Position numbers and translations under genes: made by a program. Positions 48,798-57,963 of a stretch of DNA of 64,000 bases are shown here, piece after piece (positions within the stretch are counted from its first letter, which is position 1; each line of letters starts with the position of its first letter). Under the pieces are notes generated by a model. That model was not told the origin of the DNA, did no database searches, and saw only the letters and a program-made list of their open reading frames with translations. The stretch covers positions 310,001 through 374,000 of the forward strand of contig NZ_WTUW01000009.1 in the NCBI RefSeq assembly GCF_009882915.1, read 5' to 3'. Source of the stretch: Sneathiella litorea. Lineage in GTDB: Bacteria > Pseudomonadota > Alphaproteobacteria > Sneathiellales > Sneathiellaceae.

Positions 48798-50354
48798 TCA
48801 TTCCCAGAAGCGGTCCGTCTTCTGGAGCTTTTGCCAACGTTTTCTGGCATCCTGCCAGGCAACGTCGGCACGGCCTTGATGCCAGTTGTAGATAAGAGTG
48901 GCCTGGGAGGTGATATCCTCTCCCGTGTCCTTGCTTTTTGCGACGATCGCAAACAGCTTTCGACTTGTTTCGACATCGTTGAGATAACCAAAGACATCCT
49001 GCAGGCGTTGCAGCTTCTTCAGGAACGGTTTCGCCGTCTTTGCCGAATAGAGGGGCAGGAAAAATTCAGTAACATAGCGAAGCGATTTCAGTTTCTTGCG
49101 CATGCTATGGCGCTCTTCAGGGCTTAGCTCATCTATCCGCTTCCCCCATTTATTCACGCGGCGCCATGCCTTTTTAAGGGCCTTATTCGCATATTTCAGG
49201 ACATTGGCATCCTTCAAATCGCTACCCGCCCGTGCGATTGCCCGATCCATCAGGAAATCAAAGAACAAACAGTGTAGCTTCAGCTCTGCCCAGTCGGCAC
49301 TTTGCAGGCTATCCTGCACAAGGCGTCTTTTCTCCTCAATATGAGCGTTGAGAACATCGCGAAATGCGCCGCCTTCGGGAATCCCCTCAAGATGATTGGC
49401 GGCGGAGTTGAAAATATCGCTGAGCAAGACATCTGCGTCACGCAATTCGCCAACTATCCGGGCCAGTCCTTGCGCCCTTTTTTCCAGCACCGCAAACTCT
49501 GGTCCCAGTTTCTTCGCGCTCAGCATATGCAGGGCAATGCGCAGGCGCCGCAACCCGATGCGCAAGTGATGCGCCCCCTCGGCTGACGGACTCTTGAGCA
49601 TGAGCTCCCAGTTTTTTAAGATCTGCTCTGTTGCCTCGTTCCCCACAAATCGAAGTGCCTCCGCCCCCGACATGCCATGGGTGATTTCCGTTTTCCCAGA
49701 GGATGTAAGAGTGGCCTGCTTCTCTTCCTCCGCATCGGCAAGCCCAATCAGGATAAAACCCCGCCTCGCCTTGTGCAGTGTGCCCGGCGCAACCACCACA
49801 CCCGCAAAGAGTTTCTCTGCCGCGCTTAGCATAGTGTATGGGGCGCCTGATTTAAGCTCCAGCTCCACTTCACTCAATGGCGCGCGTTTATCTCCAGCCC
49901 GGACCTCGCCTATATCAAGGGCAAGTTCAACCGTCCCCTCACCGGCAATGTCAATAAGGGCGGCGGTGCGGTTGATATATGTCTCAAAAAGCGGGACAAG
50001 AAGCTGATCAGCAAGAGCAATTTCAATTCGGCGTCTCGCTGTTTCATCCTTGATCAGGCCAATATCCGGCACCTCTGTGGTAATCTCATCTTCATATTCC
50101 AGCGTCTGTGAAAGCCCTTTATTCAAACCACCATCCAGCTTGGCCGTCTGGACCCGGGTCTTGCCATTATCCCGAATGCGCAAGGATATTTTCTCACGGC
50201 CAAGAGCGGCATCAGGCGTATCGTAATAGACGGAACGTAACAGCCGGGTCGATGCGATACCACCAGTCAGGTCGGTAAATTCCGGACTTGACGCCAGCCT
50301 GCGAATGTCCTCTTCCGACAGGGTCAGTTTCAATTCAATTTCTTGTGCAGACAT
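48798..50354 (-). CDS. CYTH-CHAD domain protein (triphosphatase/polyphosphate-associated)
   Basis: The 518-residue protein begins with EIELKL (Glu5-Glu7-Lys9), the ExExK motif of CYTH triphosphate tunnel enzymes, and the N-terminal domain runs to about 200. The C-terminal half (about 230-510) is a CHAD domain with conserved His and basic residues such as HHLRIGLRRLRIALHML and RHSMRKKLKSLRYVTEFF, which binds polyphosphate. Such proteins hydrolyse inorganic triphosphate or act on polyphosphate. It is the last gene of the minus-strand signalling run. Confidence 0.92.
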   Translation of the reverse strand: MSAQEIELKLTLSEEDIRRLASSPEFTDLTGGIASTRLLRSVYYDTPDAALGREKISLRIRDNGKTRVQTAKLDGGLNKGLSQTLEYEDEITTEVPDIGLIKDETARRRIEIALADQLLVPLFETYINRTAALIDIAGEGTVELALDIGEVRAGDKRAPLSEVELELKSGAPYTMLSAAEKLFAGVVVAPGTLHKARRGFILIGLADAEEEKQATLTSSGKTEITHGMSGAEALRFVGNEATEQILKNWELMLKSPSAEGAHHLRIGLRRLRIALHMLSAKKLGPEFAVLEKRAQGLARIVGELRDADVLLSDIFNSAANHLEGIPEGGAFRDVLNAHIEEKRRLVQDSLQSADWAELKLHCLFFDFLMDRAIARAGSDLKDANVLKYANKALKKAWRRVNKWGKRIDELSPEERHSMRKKLKSLRYVTEFFLPLYSAKTAKPFLKKLQRLQDVFGYLNDVETSRKLFAIVAKSKDTGEDITSQATLIYNWHQGRADVAWQDARKRWQKLQKTDRFWE

Positions 50355-50414
50355 AAGACTTTATCTCATACTCATCGATGCCGCGCCCGTTCTTTTAACC
50401 GCGGTGACCAATCC

Positions 50415-50834
50415 TTAAAGCACCAACCTGTTCAGCCAGGCGTCATGCTTGTTGCACAAGGATACAGCATAAAGAACACTTGTCATGCCGGAGATATCAT
50501 ATGTGGAGATCGGCGCGTCGGTCTCGGGGTTAAACATCGTCTCGGCAACAAAGTCGAGATTTTCATCGAGCAGGATATGCTTGACGATGTAATGTGTGTA
50601 ACCGTCCATTTCGTGGCCGGTTGTCACCTCGATCATATTTCCGCTCCGCTCGATCATGGGGACGTGGCCGGCTTCTTTCCCGGCCCAGCGGCCCGGCGCC
50701 TCCATCGTATAAAATAACGATCCTGCAAATCTTGACTGCATTGGCTCAAGCTTGCCGCCCGCCATGGCGATCCCCGGGCTGCTCAATGACGCCGCAATGC
50801 CAACCAGGCCCTTTATAAATAAACGTCTCTGCAT
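50415..50834 (-). CDS. Tat-exported superoxide reductase-like protein (desulfoferrodoxin/neelaredoxin family)
   Basis: The 139-residue protein begins with a twin-arginine signal (QRRLFIKG, then a hydrophobic stretch ending in AMA), so it is likely exported folded. The mature part keeps the iron ligand set of the SOR centre: His57 (HVPMIE), His74 (GHEM), His81 (HYIV), Cys127 and His130 (SLCNKH). The Glu-Lys pair that normally precedes the first ligand His is replaced by Ala55-Gly56. No rubredoxin-type N-terminal iron site is present. It follows the receiver-cyclase gene by 46 bases. Confidence 0.75.
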   Translation of the reverse strand: MQRRLFIKGLVGIAASLSSPGIAMAGGKLEPMQSRFAGSLFYTMEAPGRWAGKEAGHVPMIERSGNMIEVTTGHEMDGYTHYIVKHILLDENLDFVAETMFNPETDAPISTYDISGMTSVLYAVSLCNKHDAWLNRLVL

Positions 50835-50880
50835 TCTGCCATCCTTCCATGCGTTATATCAGGACCAGTCCGCCCGTCCC

Positions 50881-51927
50881 TTATCTGAGCGCATACGCCT
50901 CAACAATATCCAGCTTTCCCTTGCCCTTGATATCGATGATGCCGAGGGAACGGGCGTCGCATTCATCCTGGATTTCCTGCCAGGCCGCGGCGGTCATGGC
51001 GACCGCTCCGGGCGAGCTATGTTCCACAAGCCGCGCCGCAATGTTCACCGTATCCCCCCAGACATCAAAAAGGAATTGCTGCTTACCGACAATGCCCGCA
51101 ACAACAGGGCCGAAATGCAGGCCAATGCGCACCTCCCAGTTCGGCTCCATTTCCCGGGCGGCACGGGACATCTCCAGCCCGCAACGTACCGCTGTCAAAA
51201 GCGGTGCATCCACCGGTCGCAGCAGGCCGCTCGTCGCCATGAAGGCATCTCCGATAGTCTTGATTTTCTCCATCTGATGATTATCGACAATCTTCTCAAA
51301 CGCCTCTATGAGCGCCTGCAGATGCGCAACAACCGTTTCAGGCAAATTACGGTCGCAATAGGCCGTAAATCCCACGATATCGCAGAACAGGATCCCGACA
51401 GCATTAAACGTGCGCGGGCGCACCACGCCGGTTTGCTTTAGTTCTTGCACAGCCAGTGCCGGAATGATCGCATGCAGCAGATCATCGGTGCGCTTTTTCT
51501 CGGCGACGATCTGGGCGCGGTAAGCCGTTTCCTGATCCCGTAGCGTCTTTTTTTCAAGCGAGGCGGAAACGCGCGCGCGCAACAGCGTCGCGTTAAAGGG
51601 TTTGGGCAGAAAATCCTCTGCGCCCAGCTCGATACATTTAACGACACTTTCAAGCTGGTCAGCCGCCGAGATCATGATGATCGGGATATGACGGAGCCGC
51701 ATGTCCTTCTTGACCGTTTCCAGCACCTCATATCCATCCATTTCGGGCATCATGATATCAAGCAGCACGAGGTCGAAGGGCTGCGCCGCCAATTTCTCCA
51801 ATGCATCGCGCCCATTGACCGCAATTTCCGGCTTCTGGTAGCCGAGCTTTTTTAGCCGCCGCACCAGTGTAAAGCGGTTATCCTCATTATCATCGACGAC
51901 CAGAATGCGGGCGTCTTCCAGATTCAC
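50881..51927 (-). CDS. response regulator with class III adenylate cyclase domain
   Basis: The receiver domain covers 1-125 with phospho-acceptor Asp57 (LLDIMMPEMDG). A linker helix (125-165) leads to a class III cyclase domain. Metal Asps are Asp183 (FCDIVGF) and Asp227 (GDAFM). The adenine-specifying pair is Lys223 (KIKT) and Asp288 (FDVWG), and Asn295 and Arg299 match transition-state residues. These point to cAMP, not cGMP. Its ATG overlaps the preceding receiver gene by four bases (ATGA). Confidence 0.93.
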   Translation of the reverse strand: MNLEDARILVVDDNEDNRFTLVRRLKKLGYQKPEIAVNGRDALEKLAAQPFDLVLLDIMMPEMDGYEVLETVKKDMRLRHIPIIMISAADQLESVVKCIELGAEDFLPKPFNATLLRARVSASLEKKTLRDQETAYRAQIVAEKKRTDDLLHAIIPALAVQELKQTGVVRPRTFNAVGILFCDIVGFTAYCDRNLPETVVAHLQALIEAFEKIVDNHQMEKIKTIGDAFMATSGLLRPVDAPLLTAVRCGLEMSRAAREMEPNWEVRIGLHFGPVVAGIVGKQQFLFDVWGDTVNIAARLVEHSSPGAVAMTAAAWQEIQDECDARSLGIIDIKGKGKLDIVEAYALR

Positions 51928-52301
51928 GGTGCCTCTCCCGTCTTCAGAAAGCCTTCTATCTTGGCCATCAGGCGCGTAAATTCGACCGGCTTGGTGTCAA
52001 AATCATTACAGCCGGCCTCCATCGCCTTCTCCCTCTCCCCTTCCAGGGCGTGGGCCGACAGCGCGATAATCGGAATGGCTTTCGTTTCCTCCGCTGCCTT
52101 GAGCTGCCGGGTCGCCTCCCAGCCATCCATCTTCGGCAGACTGAGATCCATCAGGATCAAGGCGGGCTGCTCACGGCGCGCGGTATCAACTCCGGCAACA
52201 CCGTCCCCCGCGATCAATACCTCGAAGCCTTTGCGCTTGAGGCGGCGAGACAACATATAGATATTGTCCTCATTGTCTTCGACATAGAGGATTTTTGTCA
52301 T
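51924..52301 (-). CDS. single-domain response regulator (CheY/DivK-like)
   Basis: The 125-residue protein is a lone receiver domain with acidic pocket Glu8-Asp9, phospho-acceptor Asp52 ([11 protein letters not shown]), and Lys near residue 105. It has no output domain, so it may shuttle phosphate or act allosterically. It overlaps the hybrid kinase gene and the receiver-cyclase gene by four bases each, which points to a phosphorelay. Confidence 0.95.
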   Translation of the reverse strand: MTKILYVEDNEDNIYMLSRRLKRKGFEVLIAGDGVAGVDTARREQPALILMDLSLPKMDGWEATRQLKAAEETKAIPIIALSAHALEGEREKAMEAGCNDFDTKPVEFTRLMAKIEGFLKTGEAP

Positions 52302-55048
52302 TCAGATTCTCCAGATGTTTCGGCACGGACGGCCAAATGCTGGCCGACATAGTGGCGGACCTCCTCCAGGAATGCCGGCGTCCCGTCAGCGGATTTCTTG
52401 ATAATTTGCTCAACCCCACCATTAAGACGTTTACGGTCGTCATCAGTGAGATCGGCGCCGGTTATCACCACGACCGGCACGCCCTTTGCCTCGGGGAGCG
52501 TTTTCAGGGAGTCGACAAATTCGAAGCCATCCATTTCCGGCATGATCAGATCGAGCAGGATCAGGTCGGGAATGGCGTCCTGTACGAGTTGCAGCCCGGC
52601 CCGTCCGTTCACGGCCTCACGCACACGCCAGCCTTCACTCACAAAAACCCGGCGCATCTGCTGGCGGGTGGCGCCGTCATCTTCAACAATAAGGACATTG
52701 CCGCCGCTGCCATTAAGCTTATACCGCTCCAGCAGGGTCAACAGGCGCTTGCGATCAACCGGCTTGGTCATATAGTCGGCAACCCCAAGCGAAAAGCCCT
52801 TGTGCTTGTCATCAACAATGGAGACCATCAGCACCGGAATATCCTTGAGATCAGGGTCATCTTTAAGTGCCTGCAACAGTGTCCAGCCATCCATTCCCGG
52901 CATCACCACATCCAGCGTGATAACGGCAGGCCGGAGGGCGCGGGCCTGCTGAAGCCCCTCCTCCCCATTGATAGCGGTCACCACCTCATAGCCTTCGGCG
53001 CCAAGAAAGCGGCGCAGGATATCGCGGGCGACCGGATCGTCATCCACGACCAGCACGACGTTTCCTCCCGGCCTCCCATCCACGGCGACCGGCGAAATCG
53101 CCGCCGGTTCCATCGGCTCGACCTCATGCTCCGCGGGGATTTCACGCGGCAGGCTGACGTGGAAAACAGATCCCGTTCCGGGCGTGCTTTGCACCGTGAC
53201 ATCCCCACCCATCATTCGGCAGAACCGCTGGGAAATTGCCAGACCCAACCCGGTGCCGCCATATTTGCGGGTCGTCGATGAATCGGCCTGTGAGAAATCA
53301 CTGAAAAGACGATCGAGCTGCTCGGGGGACATGCCGATCCCTGTGTCGGTCACATCGATTTCTATAATATCCCGGTCTGTATGCGTCACAGCTATGCCGA
53401 CCGTACCGTTCTCCGTGAATTTACAGGCATTACTGAGAAGGTTGAAAATAACCTGTCGCACCCGCGTGACATCGGACGTCATCGGCGGCAGGTTCTCTGG
53501 TAGCTTGATATCGATGTTATTGTTATTGGGCGTTGCAAGTGGTCCGGCCATATCCACGCAATCGCGAATAACAGTCGCCAGGTCGAAACTCTCCACATGC
53601 AGTTCCATCTTCCCGGCCTCGATCTTGGAGAGATCCAGAATATCATTAATCAGCTTGAGAAGATGCTTGCCCGCCCGGCTGATACGTTGCAAGGGTTCAA
53701 TCAGGTCTTCATCGCCATCCTCAATTGCATCCTCTTCCAGCATCTCAGTTATGCCGATCACGGCGTTGAGCGGAGTCCGGAGTTCATGACTCATATTGGC
53801 CAGAAACTGGCTCTTGGTGCGTGTCGCCTTCATCGCGACATCCCGTGCCTCTGCCAGTCGGTCCACCATTTCACCCAGTTCCGTCTCGCGCGCCTTGGCT
53901 TCGGTAATGTCGGTAAAGACACCAACAATACCGCCATCAGCCGTTTTCTGTTCGTTAATACGGAGCCATTTTCCATCAGCGCGAAGATGCTCATATGGTC
54001 CGGTCGGGTTTCGGTGGCGGATGATCCGTTCTTTCAGCCACTGCTCTGAATTGTCCTGCGCGGCGACAATCATTTTCTTATCAACCGCCTCCGAGATAAT
54101 TTCCTCGTAGCTGATGCCCGGTTCAATGGGCAACCCGAGGTGTTCATACATTTCCCGGTATTTACTGTTACTGATGACGAGCCGGTCCTCCGCGTCATAG
54201 AGGGCGAACGCATCGGTCACGGCCTCAATCGCTTCAAGCAGCTTTTCCTGTGCCCCCCTCGCCTCAGCTTGTGCTTCCTCCCGCTCCTGGGCGAGACGGT
54301 CCCGCTCGATCAGGCTGTCGCGAAACAGGGTCAGGGTGCGTGTCATCTCTCCGATTTCATCACGTCCGGCGGCCGGAATCTCTACTGTCAGATCGCCCTT
54401 GGAGATCGAGCGCATGGCCGTCACGAGTCGCGACAGCGGCGTGCGGATCGAACGCAGGACGAGGATCGTCAGCAACAGTCCGATAAACGCGCCAACGATA
54501 ATAATGATATGGGAGAGACTAACCGCCTCTCGCGCCGAGGCAAGGCCGGCACTGCTGCGCACCCGCGATTCCTCCTCCAGCTCATCAACGATACTGGAGA
54601 GCTGTTCATCAATCATTTGGATATGCACACGCGCCTTGGCCATCAGGGAATTGCCGATCACGCGCCGCTCATCCGTATAGGCATCGACAGCGAGCAGGGC
54701 CTCGTTCATCAGCAGGTCAAGCTCCTGATTGATCACAGCCACCCGCTCAGGGTCGTATTCTTTCATTTCGTCAAGCCTGGCGTTCAGGGTCTTCAACGCC
54801 GCATCCGCGTTCCGCTCCGACAGGGTAAGCAGACTAACGGCAAGATCGGCAAGCCAGAATTTCAAATCCCCGAAGGATTTACTGGCGGCATTGGCCGTCG
54901 TTATTCGGCTGACAAGCGCCGCTTCATTGGCAATCGTATTGGCATTTTGCGTCAGGCGGTTATCAAGAAACAGATTAGATCCAATTAGAATAGCCAGCAG
55001 TGCCACACTCAGGATCGATAACCGTGTAAGGATGGAAAAGTTACTCAT
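52298..55048 (-). CDS. hybrid sensor histidine kinase with two receiver domains
   Basis: The 916-residue protein has membrane helices at about 8-28 and 179-199 flanking a periplasmic helical sensor. A HAMP domain (about 198-250), a PAS domain (270-385), and a HisKA domain with His421 ([10 protein letters not shown]) follow. Next come an HATPase domain (about 525-635) and two receivers with Asp713 and Asp833. It is the core of the cascade and sits 28 bases after the DUF3365 heme gene. It overlaps the downstream receiver gene by four bases. Confidence 0.96.
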   Translation of the reverse strand: MSNFSILTRLSILSVALLAILIGSNLFLDNRLTQNANTIANEAALVSRITTANAASKSFGDLKFWLADLAVSLLTLSERNADAALKTLNARLDEMKEYDPERVAVINQELDLLMNEALLAVDAYTDERRVIGNSLMAKARVHIQMIDEQLSSIVDELEEESRVRSSAGLASAREAVSLSHIIIIVGAFIGLLLTILVLRSIRTPLSRLVTAMRSISKGDLTVEIPAAGRDEIGEMTRTLTLFRDSLIERDRLAQEREEAQAEARGAQEKLLEAIEAVTDAFALYDAEDRLVISNSKYREMYEHLGLPIEPGISYEEIISEAVDKKMIVAAQDNSEQWLKERIIRHRNPTGPYEHLRADGKWLRINEQKTADGGIVGVFTDITEAKARETELGEMVDRLAEARDVAMKATRTKSQFLANMSHELRTPLNAVIGITEMLEEDAIEDGDEDLIEPLQRISRAGKHLLKLINDILDLSKIEAGKMELHVESFDLATVIRDCVDMAGPLATPNNNNIDIKLPENLPPMTSDVTRVRQVIFNLLSNACKFTENGTVGIAVTHTDRDIIEIDVTDTGIGMSPEQLDRLFSDFSQADSSTTRKYGGTGLGLAISQRFCRMMGGDVTVQSTPGTGSVFHVSLPREIPAEHEVEPMEPAAISPVAVDGRPGGNVVLVVDDDPVARDILRRFLGAEGYEVVTAINGEEGLQQARALRPAVITLDVVMPGMDGWTLLQALKDDPDLKDIPVLMVSIVDDKHKGFSLGVADYMTKPVDRKRLLTLLERYKLNGSGGNVLIVEDDGATRQQMRRVFVSEGWRVREAVNGRAGLQLVQDAIPDLILLDLIMPEMDGFEFVDSLKTLPEAKGVPVVVITGADLTDDDRKRLNGGVEQIIKKSADGTPAFLEEVRHYVGQHLAVRAETSGESE

Positions 55049-55076
55049 CGCGATATCCGCCTATAGCGTAACACCG

Positions 55077-55841
55077 TTATTTGCGAAACAGCGTTACGCT
55101 GATAACGCCGCCAAGATCACCCAGGTTGCCGCCCTCTTTCGGGTAGCCCGTTATATCAAGCTCGCCTTTCGGCGATCCATGACAGGCGAGACATCCCTGA
55201 CTGTAATATTCCGGTACGAGAACACGAAAGGCCGGGCGACCGTTGCCAGTCGCTTCGGCGGAGAATATTGCGCCTTTTTCCCAATCCGGCGCAGAGAGCT
55301 TGTTCCGAATGGCCTCAACCTCCCATTCATCGGGGCGGGCCTTGCGGTTGCGGATCAGTTCGGGCGGCGCGGTAACCTTGACCTCCGCCTCTTCGCCCAT
55401 TGTCCGCTTGAATTCTTCATTCACCAGCCGAGCGAAAACCGCTGGTACGAATCCCTTAAAGGCAATACCGGGCTGGTTAATCGTCTCCTGATGCTCGGTC
55501 ATAACCTTGGAAATAGCATCAACCTGTGCTTTTAAAAGACGGCTTTTAAGGCTGTCCCCCGATAAATCCGGCATTGCGCCCCCTTTGGCCGCACTGAATT
55601 TCTCGAGTGCCCGCTCTCGGACGACCGCAGCGCTCAGCCCCTTGTCACCAAGAGTAGGGTCATTGATAAGATCTTGATTTCCGCCAATAATTGACCGGGC
55701 GGATTGCAGCATTGTTGCTAGGTCTATCGCAATGTCATACTCACTGACTGTTTCATCAGCAAGGACTGAAGACGGGGGCACTACAAGAGACAAGCCGCAC
55801 ATCAGGATCGCTAACTGTATCAGCTGTCCTATCCGAGCCAT
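55077..55841 (-). CDS. DUF3365 periplasmic c-type heme protein
   Basis: The 254-residue protein has a signal peptide (about 1-29, ending near LADE) and one c-type heme motif, CLACH at 217-221, near the C-terminus, followed by GSPKGELDITGYPKEGG. This is the layout of the DUF3365 (Tll0287-like) domain, often linked to sensor kinases. Being exported and next to a membrane hybrid kinase, it probably senses redox, NO or small ligands and signals to the kinase. Confidence 0.85.
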   Translation of the reverse strand: MARIGQLIQLAILMCGLSLVVPPSSVLADETVSEYDIAIDLATMLQSARSIIGGNQDLINDPTLGDKGLSAAVVRERALEKFSAAKGGAMPDLSGDSLKSRLLKAQVDAISKVMTEHQETINQPGIAFKGFVPAVFARLVNEEFKRTMGEEAEVKVTAPPELIRNRKARPDEWEVEAIRNKLSAPDWEKGAIFSAEATGNGRPAFRVLVPEYYSQGCLACHGSPKGELDITGYPKEGGNLGDLGGVISVTLFRK

Positions 55842-56153
55842 CCCGCTCTCCCTATTTTGAAGTCAATTTTGTAAAAGAAATCTCCAGACTACCAACTGCA
55901 GCCATATATGCAGAAGTCTTCATATTCGATCCTAGCGAGTCACAAGCAATCCGTAAAGCTTCACTTCGCATGTATGGGGTAAACCATTCCTGAAAAAGCA
56001 AAAATAACTGTCCCTGAAAAGGGGAAATCTGCAAAAAGAGTTTCTTCAGAATGCTTGATACTCCTTCATATTGCCGTTAAGTTCGGAGCATATAGGTTGA
56101 AGTTTATTAAAGTTGCTGGAAGGCGGCAATTTAGTACTGAGCGGAGTTGAAGT
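55842..56153. other. intergenic region with no clear gene
   Basis: This 312-base gap separates the divergent DUF3365 and 56154 genes. It must carry their promoters, but no clear elements or hairpins could be assigned. Confidence 0.4.
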
Positions 56154-56591
56154 ATGAAGTGGCGCCAAGTATCGTCCGGCTCTTTCACGAACATTCGTTT
56201 TGAAACGAAGGAATATGGCGGCGAATTCCTGCATATTGTAACGCAGGTCGGCACTTTAGACTTAGAAGATCGCGCGCCGATCCTGAAGGAAACACTGGAC
56301 CTTAATAAATCAGAAAATTATTTCTGCATTCTGGATAATCGCAAAGGAAAGGAAAGCTTCCTTTCCATAGCAGATATGTCCTATTTTGCAGACCGACTCA
56401 TTGATAAAGGAATCAAGCGGTTTTTCTATGCGGTCGTAACCAACGATCCTGCCTATGATAAAATCATCAAGTTGATTAAAGCGATCGCGATCACAAAAGA
56501 TATGGAGGTTGAAGCAATGTCGACCGCCGATTTCGCAACTGCGGAGAGTTTTATGCTGACGCGGATGAAAAATTTTGTAAATGCAAGCTAA
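56154..56591 (+). CDS. conserved protein of unknown function, paralogue of the gene at 5857
   Basis: The 145-residue soluble protein aligns end to end with the product at 5857-6300. Conserved positions cluster in YGGEFLH, SENYFCILDNRKG, LSIADM, DPAYD and MEVEAMST. GGAG lies seven bases before the ATG. No signal peptide or membrane helix is seen. It is divergent from the DUF3365-kinase run, which suggests but does not show a tie to signalling. No named family is recognised with confidence. Confidence 0.75.
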   Translation: MKWRQVSSGSFTNIRFETKEYGGEFLHIVTQVGTLDLEDRAPILKETLDLNKSENYFCILDNRKGKESFLSIADMSYFADRLIDKGIKRFFYAVVTNDPAYDKIIKLIKAIAITKDMEVEAMSTADFATAESFMLTRMKNFVNAS

Positions 56592-57003
56592 CCGGTCACG
56601 GACTTTGGACCTTCCCGGGCCTGTGCATTGCTGAGATCGACTTGGCTCTCTTTTGCGATCTCCGCATAATCCGTTATAATAAGCATGGATTGCGGGAGTA
56701 TCGGAAAACTTTTCTACCTTGCAAGATGAGGGGGAATTCTAGGTATCCTGTTCACAAACAGATTGAATAGAAGACCATTTGCAATAGGGTCATCTTGAAC
56801 CGGCCTTCGTTATCCCAGATGAAACCCCTGTTTTGTCTTGCCTCCAGATCCCGGACGGAGCGTATAAATTGAAGAACTCGCATGCTTTCCATATTAGTGT
56901 ATTCTTATTTTAAAAGATGCCAGTTGAATCGTATGTAAAGACACATTCCTGTTGCCGCCTCAGTTCTTATCAGTACAATTGCCAAAAACCGGAAAGTAGA
57001 AAC
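56592..57003. other. intergenic region with a strong promoter-like element
   Basis: The 412-base stretch holds no convincing gene. A near-consensus promoter lies at 56653-56680, more than 300 bases before the next start codon, so the MBL gene may have a long leader or a small untranslated RNA may start here. Confidence 0.45.
56653..56680 (+). promoter_or_regulatory. putative sigma70 promoter with perfect TATAAT
   Basis: TTGCGA at 56653-56658 and TATAAT at 56675-56680 are spaced by 16 bases. The start would be near 56687, leaving about 317 bases before the ATG at 57004. Confidence 0.5.
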
Positions 57004-57900
57004 ATGGCAGTTAAAGTCCCCTTCAAAAGAGACTTGGAGTTTGAATATGGCGTATCAGAGGAGCTTAGCCCGCTGATCCGGCGGGTGATTGCCCAAAACC
57101 CGAGCGCCTTCACCTTTCACGGCACCGGCACCTATATCATCGGCAAGGGAGAAGTGGCGGTTGTTGATCCGGGCCCGCTCGACGGCGCGCATGTCGGCGC
57201 GCTGATGGCGGCGCTGAAGGGCGAAATGGTCACCCATATCCTGATCACTCACACCCATCATGATCACTCCCCCGCCGCAGAACCCTTGAAGCAGCTGACC
57301 GGAGCAAAAACCTATGGCTTTGGTCCGCATGGCGGCGGTGTATCCGACTTCAAAATTGAGGAAGGTGGCGATACCGACTTTATGCCCGATGTAAAGCTGG
57401 AGGACGGCGATGTGATCCTCGGAAACGGATGGACCGTCGATGCGATTCACACTCCGGGACATCTTTCCAATCATGTCTGCTTTGGCCTGCGGGAGGAAAA
57501 TACCCTCTTTACCGGCGATCATGTTATGGGCTGGTCAACGACCGTCGTCTCCCCTCCGGACGGGAACATGAGTTCCTACATGCAGAGCCTCGAGAAACTG
57601 CTGGGCTTTGATTACCACACCTACTGGCCGACGCATGGCCCCGCAATCACGGAAACCAAACCCTTTGTCGAGGCCCTGATTGCCCATCGCCAGGAACGCA
57701 TGGACCAGATCCGCAGCTGCCTGGGCTCCGGCCCCATGACCATCAAGGATATGGTGAAGCGGATGTATGTGGATGTGCCGGAGAACCTGCATCCGGCGGC
57801 GGCCCGCTCGGTCTATGCCCATATCCTGCATATGCTGGATACGGGAGAACTTCGCGCGGATGGCAATGGTGATGTGCTGGACCTCTATAGGCTGGTGTAA
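57004..57900 (+). CDS. MBL-fold metallo-hydrolase (beta-lactamase 2/lactonase-like)
   Basis: From the ATG at 57004 the product has 298 residues. The metal motif THTHHDHSPA lies near residue 84, IHTPGHLSNHVCF supplies the next His, and FTGDHVMGWSTTVVSPPDGNM the bridging Asp. A C-terminal helical extension (LHPAAARSVYAHILHML) is typical of the LACTB2-like branch, which includes RNase- and thioesterase-like members. The substrate is unknown. An ATG at 56917 lacks a ribosome binding site. Confidence 0.88.
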   Translation: MAVKVPFKRDLEFEYGVSEELSPLIRRVIAQNPSAFTFHGTGTYIIGKGEVAVVDPGPLDGAHVGALMAALKGEMVTHILITHTHHDHSPAAEPLKQLTGAKTYGFGPHGGGVSDFKIEEGGDTDFMPDVKLEDGDVILGNGWTVDAIHTPGHLSNHVCFGLREENTLFTGDHVMGWSTTVVSPPDGNMSSYMQSLEKLLGFDYHTYWPTHGPAITETKPFVEALIAHRQERMDQIRSCLGSGPMTIKDMVKRMYVDVPENLHPAAARSVYAHILHMLDTGELRADGNGDVLDLYRLV

Positions 57901-57901
57901 A

Positions 57902-57942
57902 AATCAGCCGACCCGGAAAGAAAATTTCCAGATCGGCTTTTA
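57902..57942 (+). terminator. Rho-independent terminator after the MBL gene
   Basis: AGCCGA and TCGGCT arms enclose an inner stem GGAAA/TTTCC with a GAAAA loop, followed by a TTTT-like tract. It lies between convergent genes. Confidence 0.8.
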
Positions 57943-57963
57943 CCCCTCATACATTCGGAAGAG

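Noticed and set aside
55852-56034. Short minus-strand open frame in the gap before the second orphan gene
   Set aside because: It lacks a ribosome binding site and recognisable pattern, and lies in the divergent promoter region.
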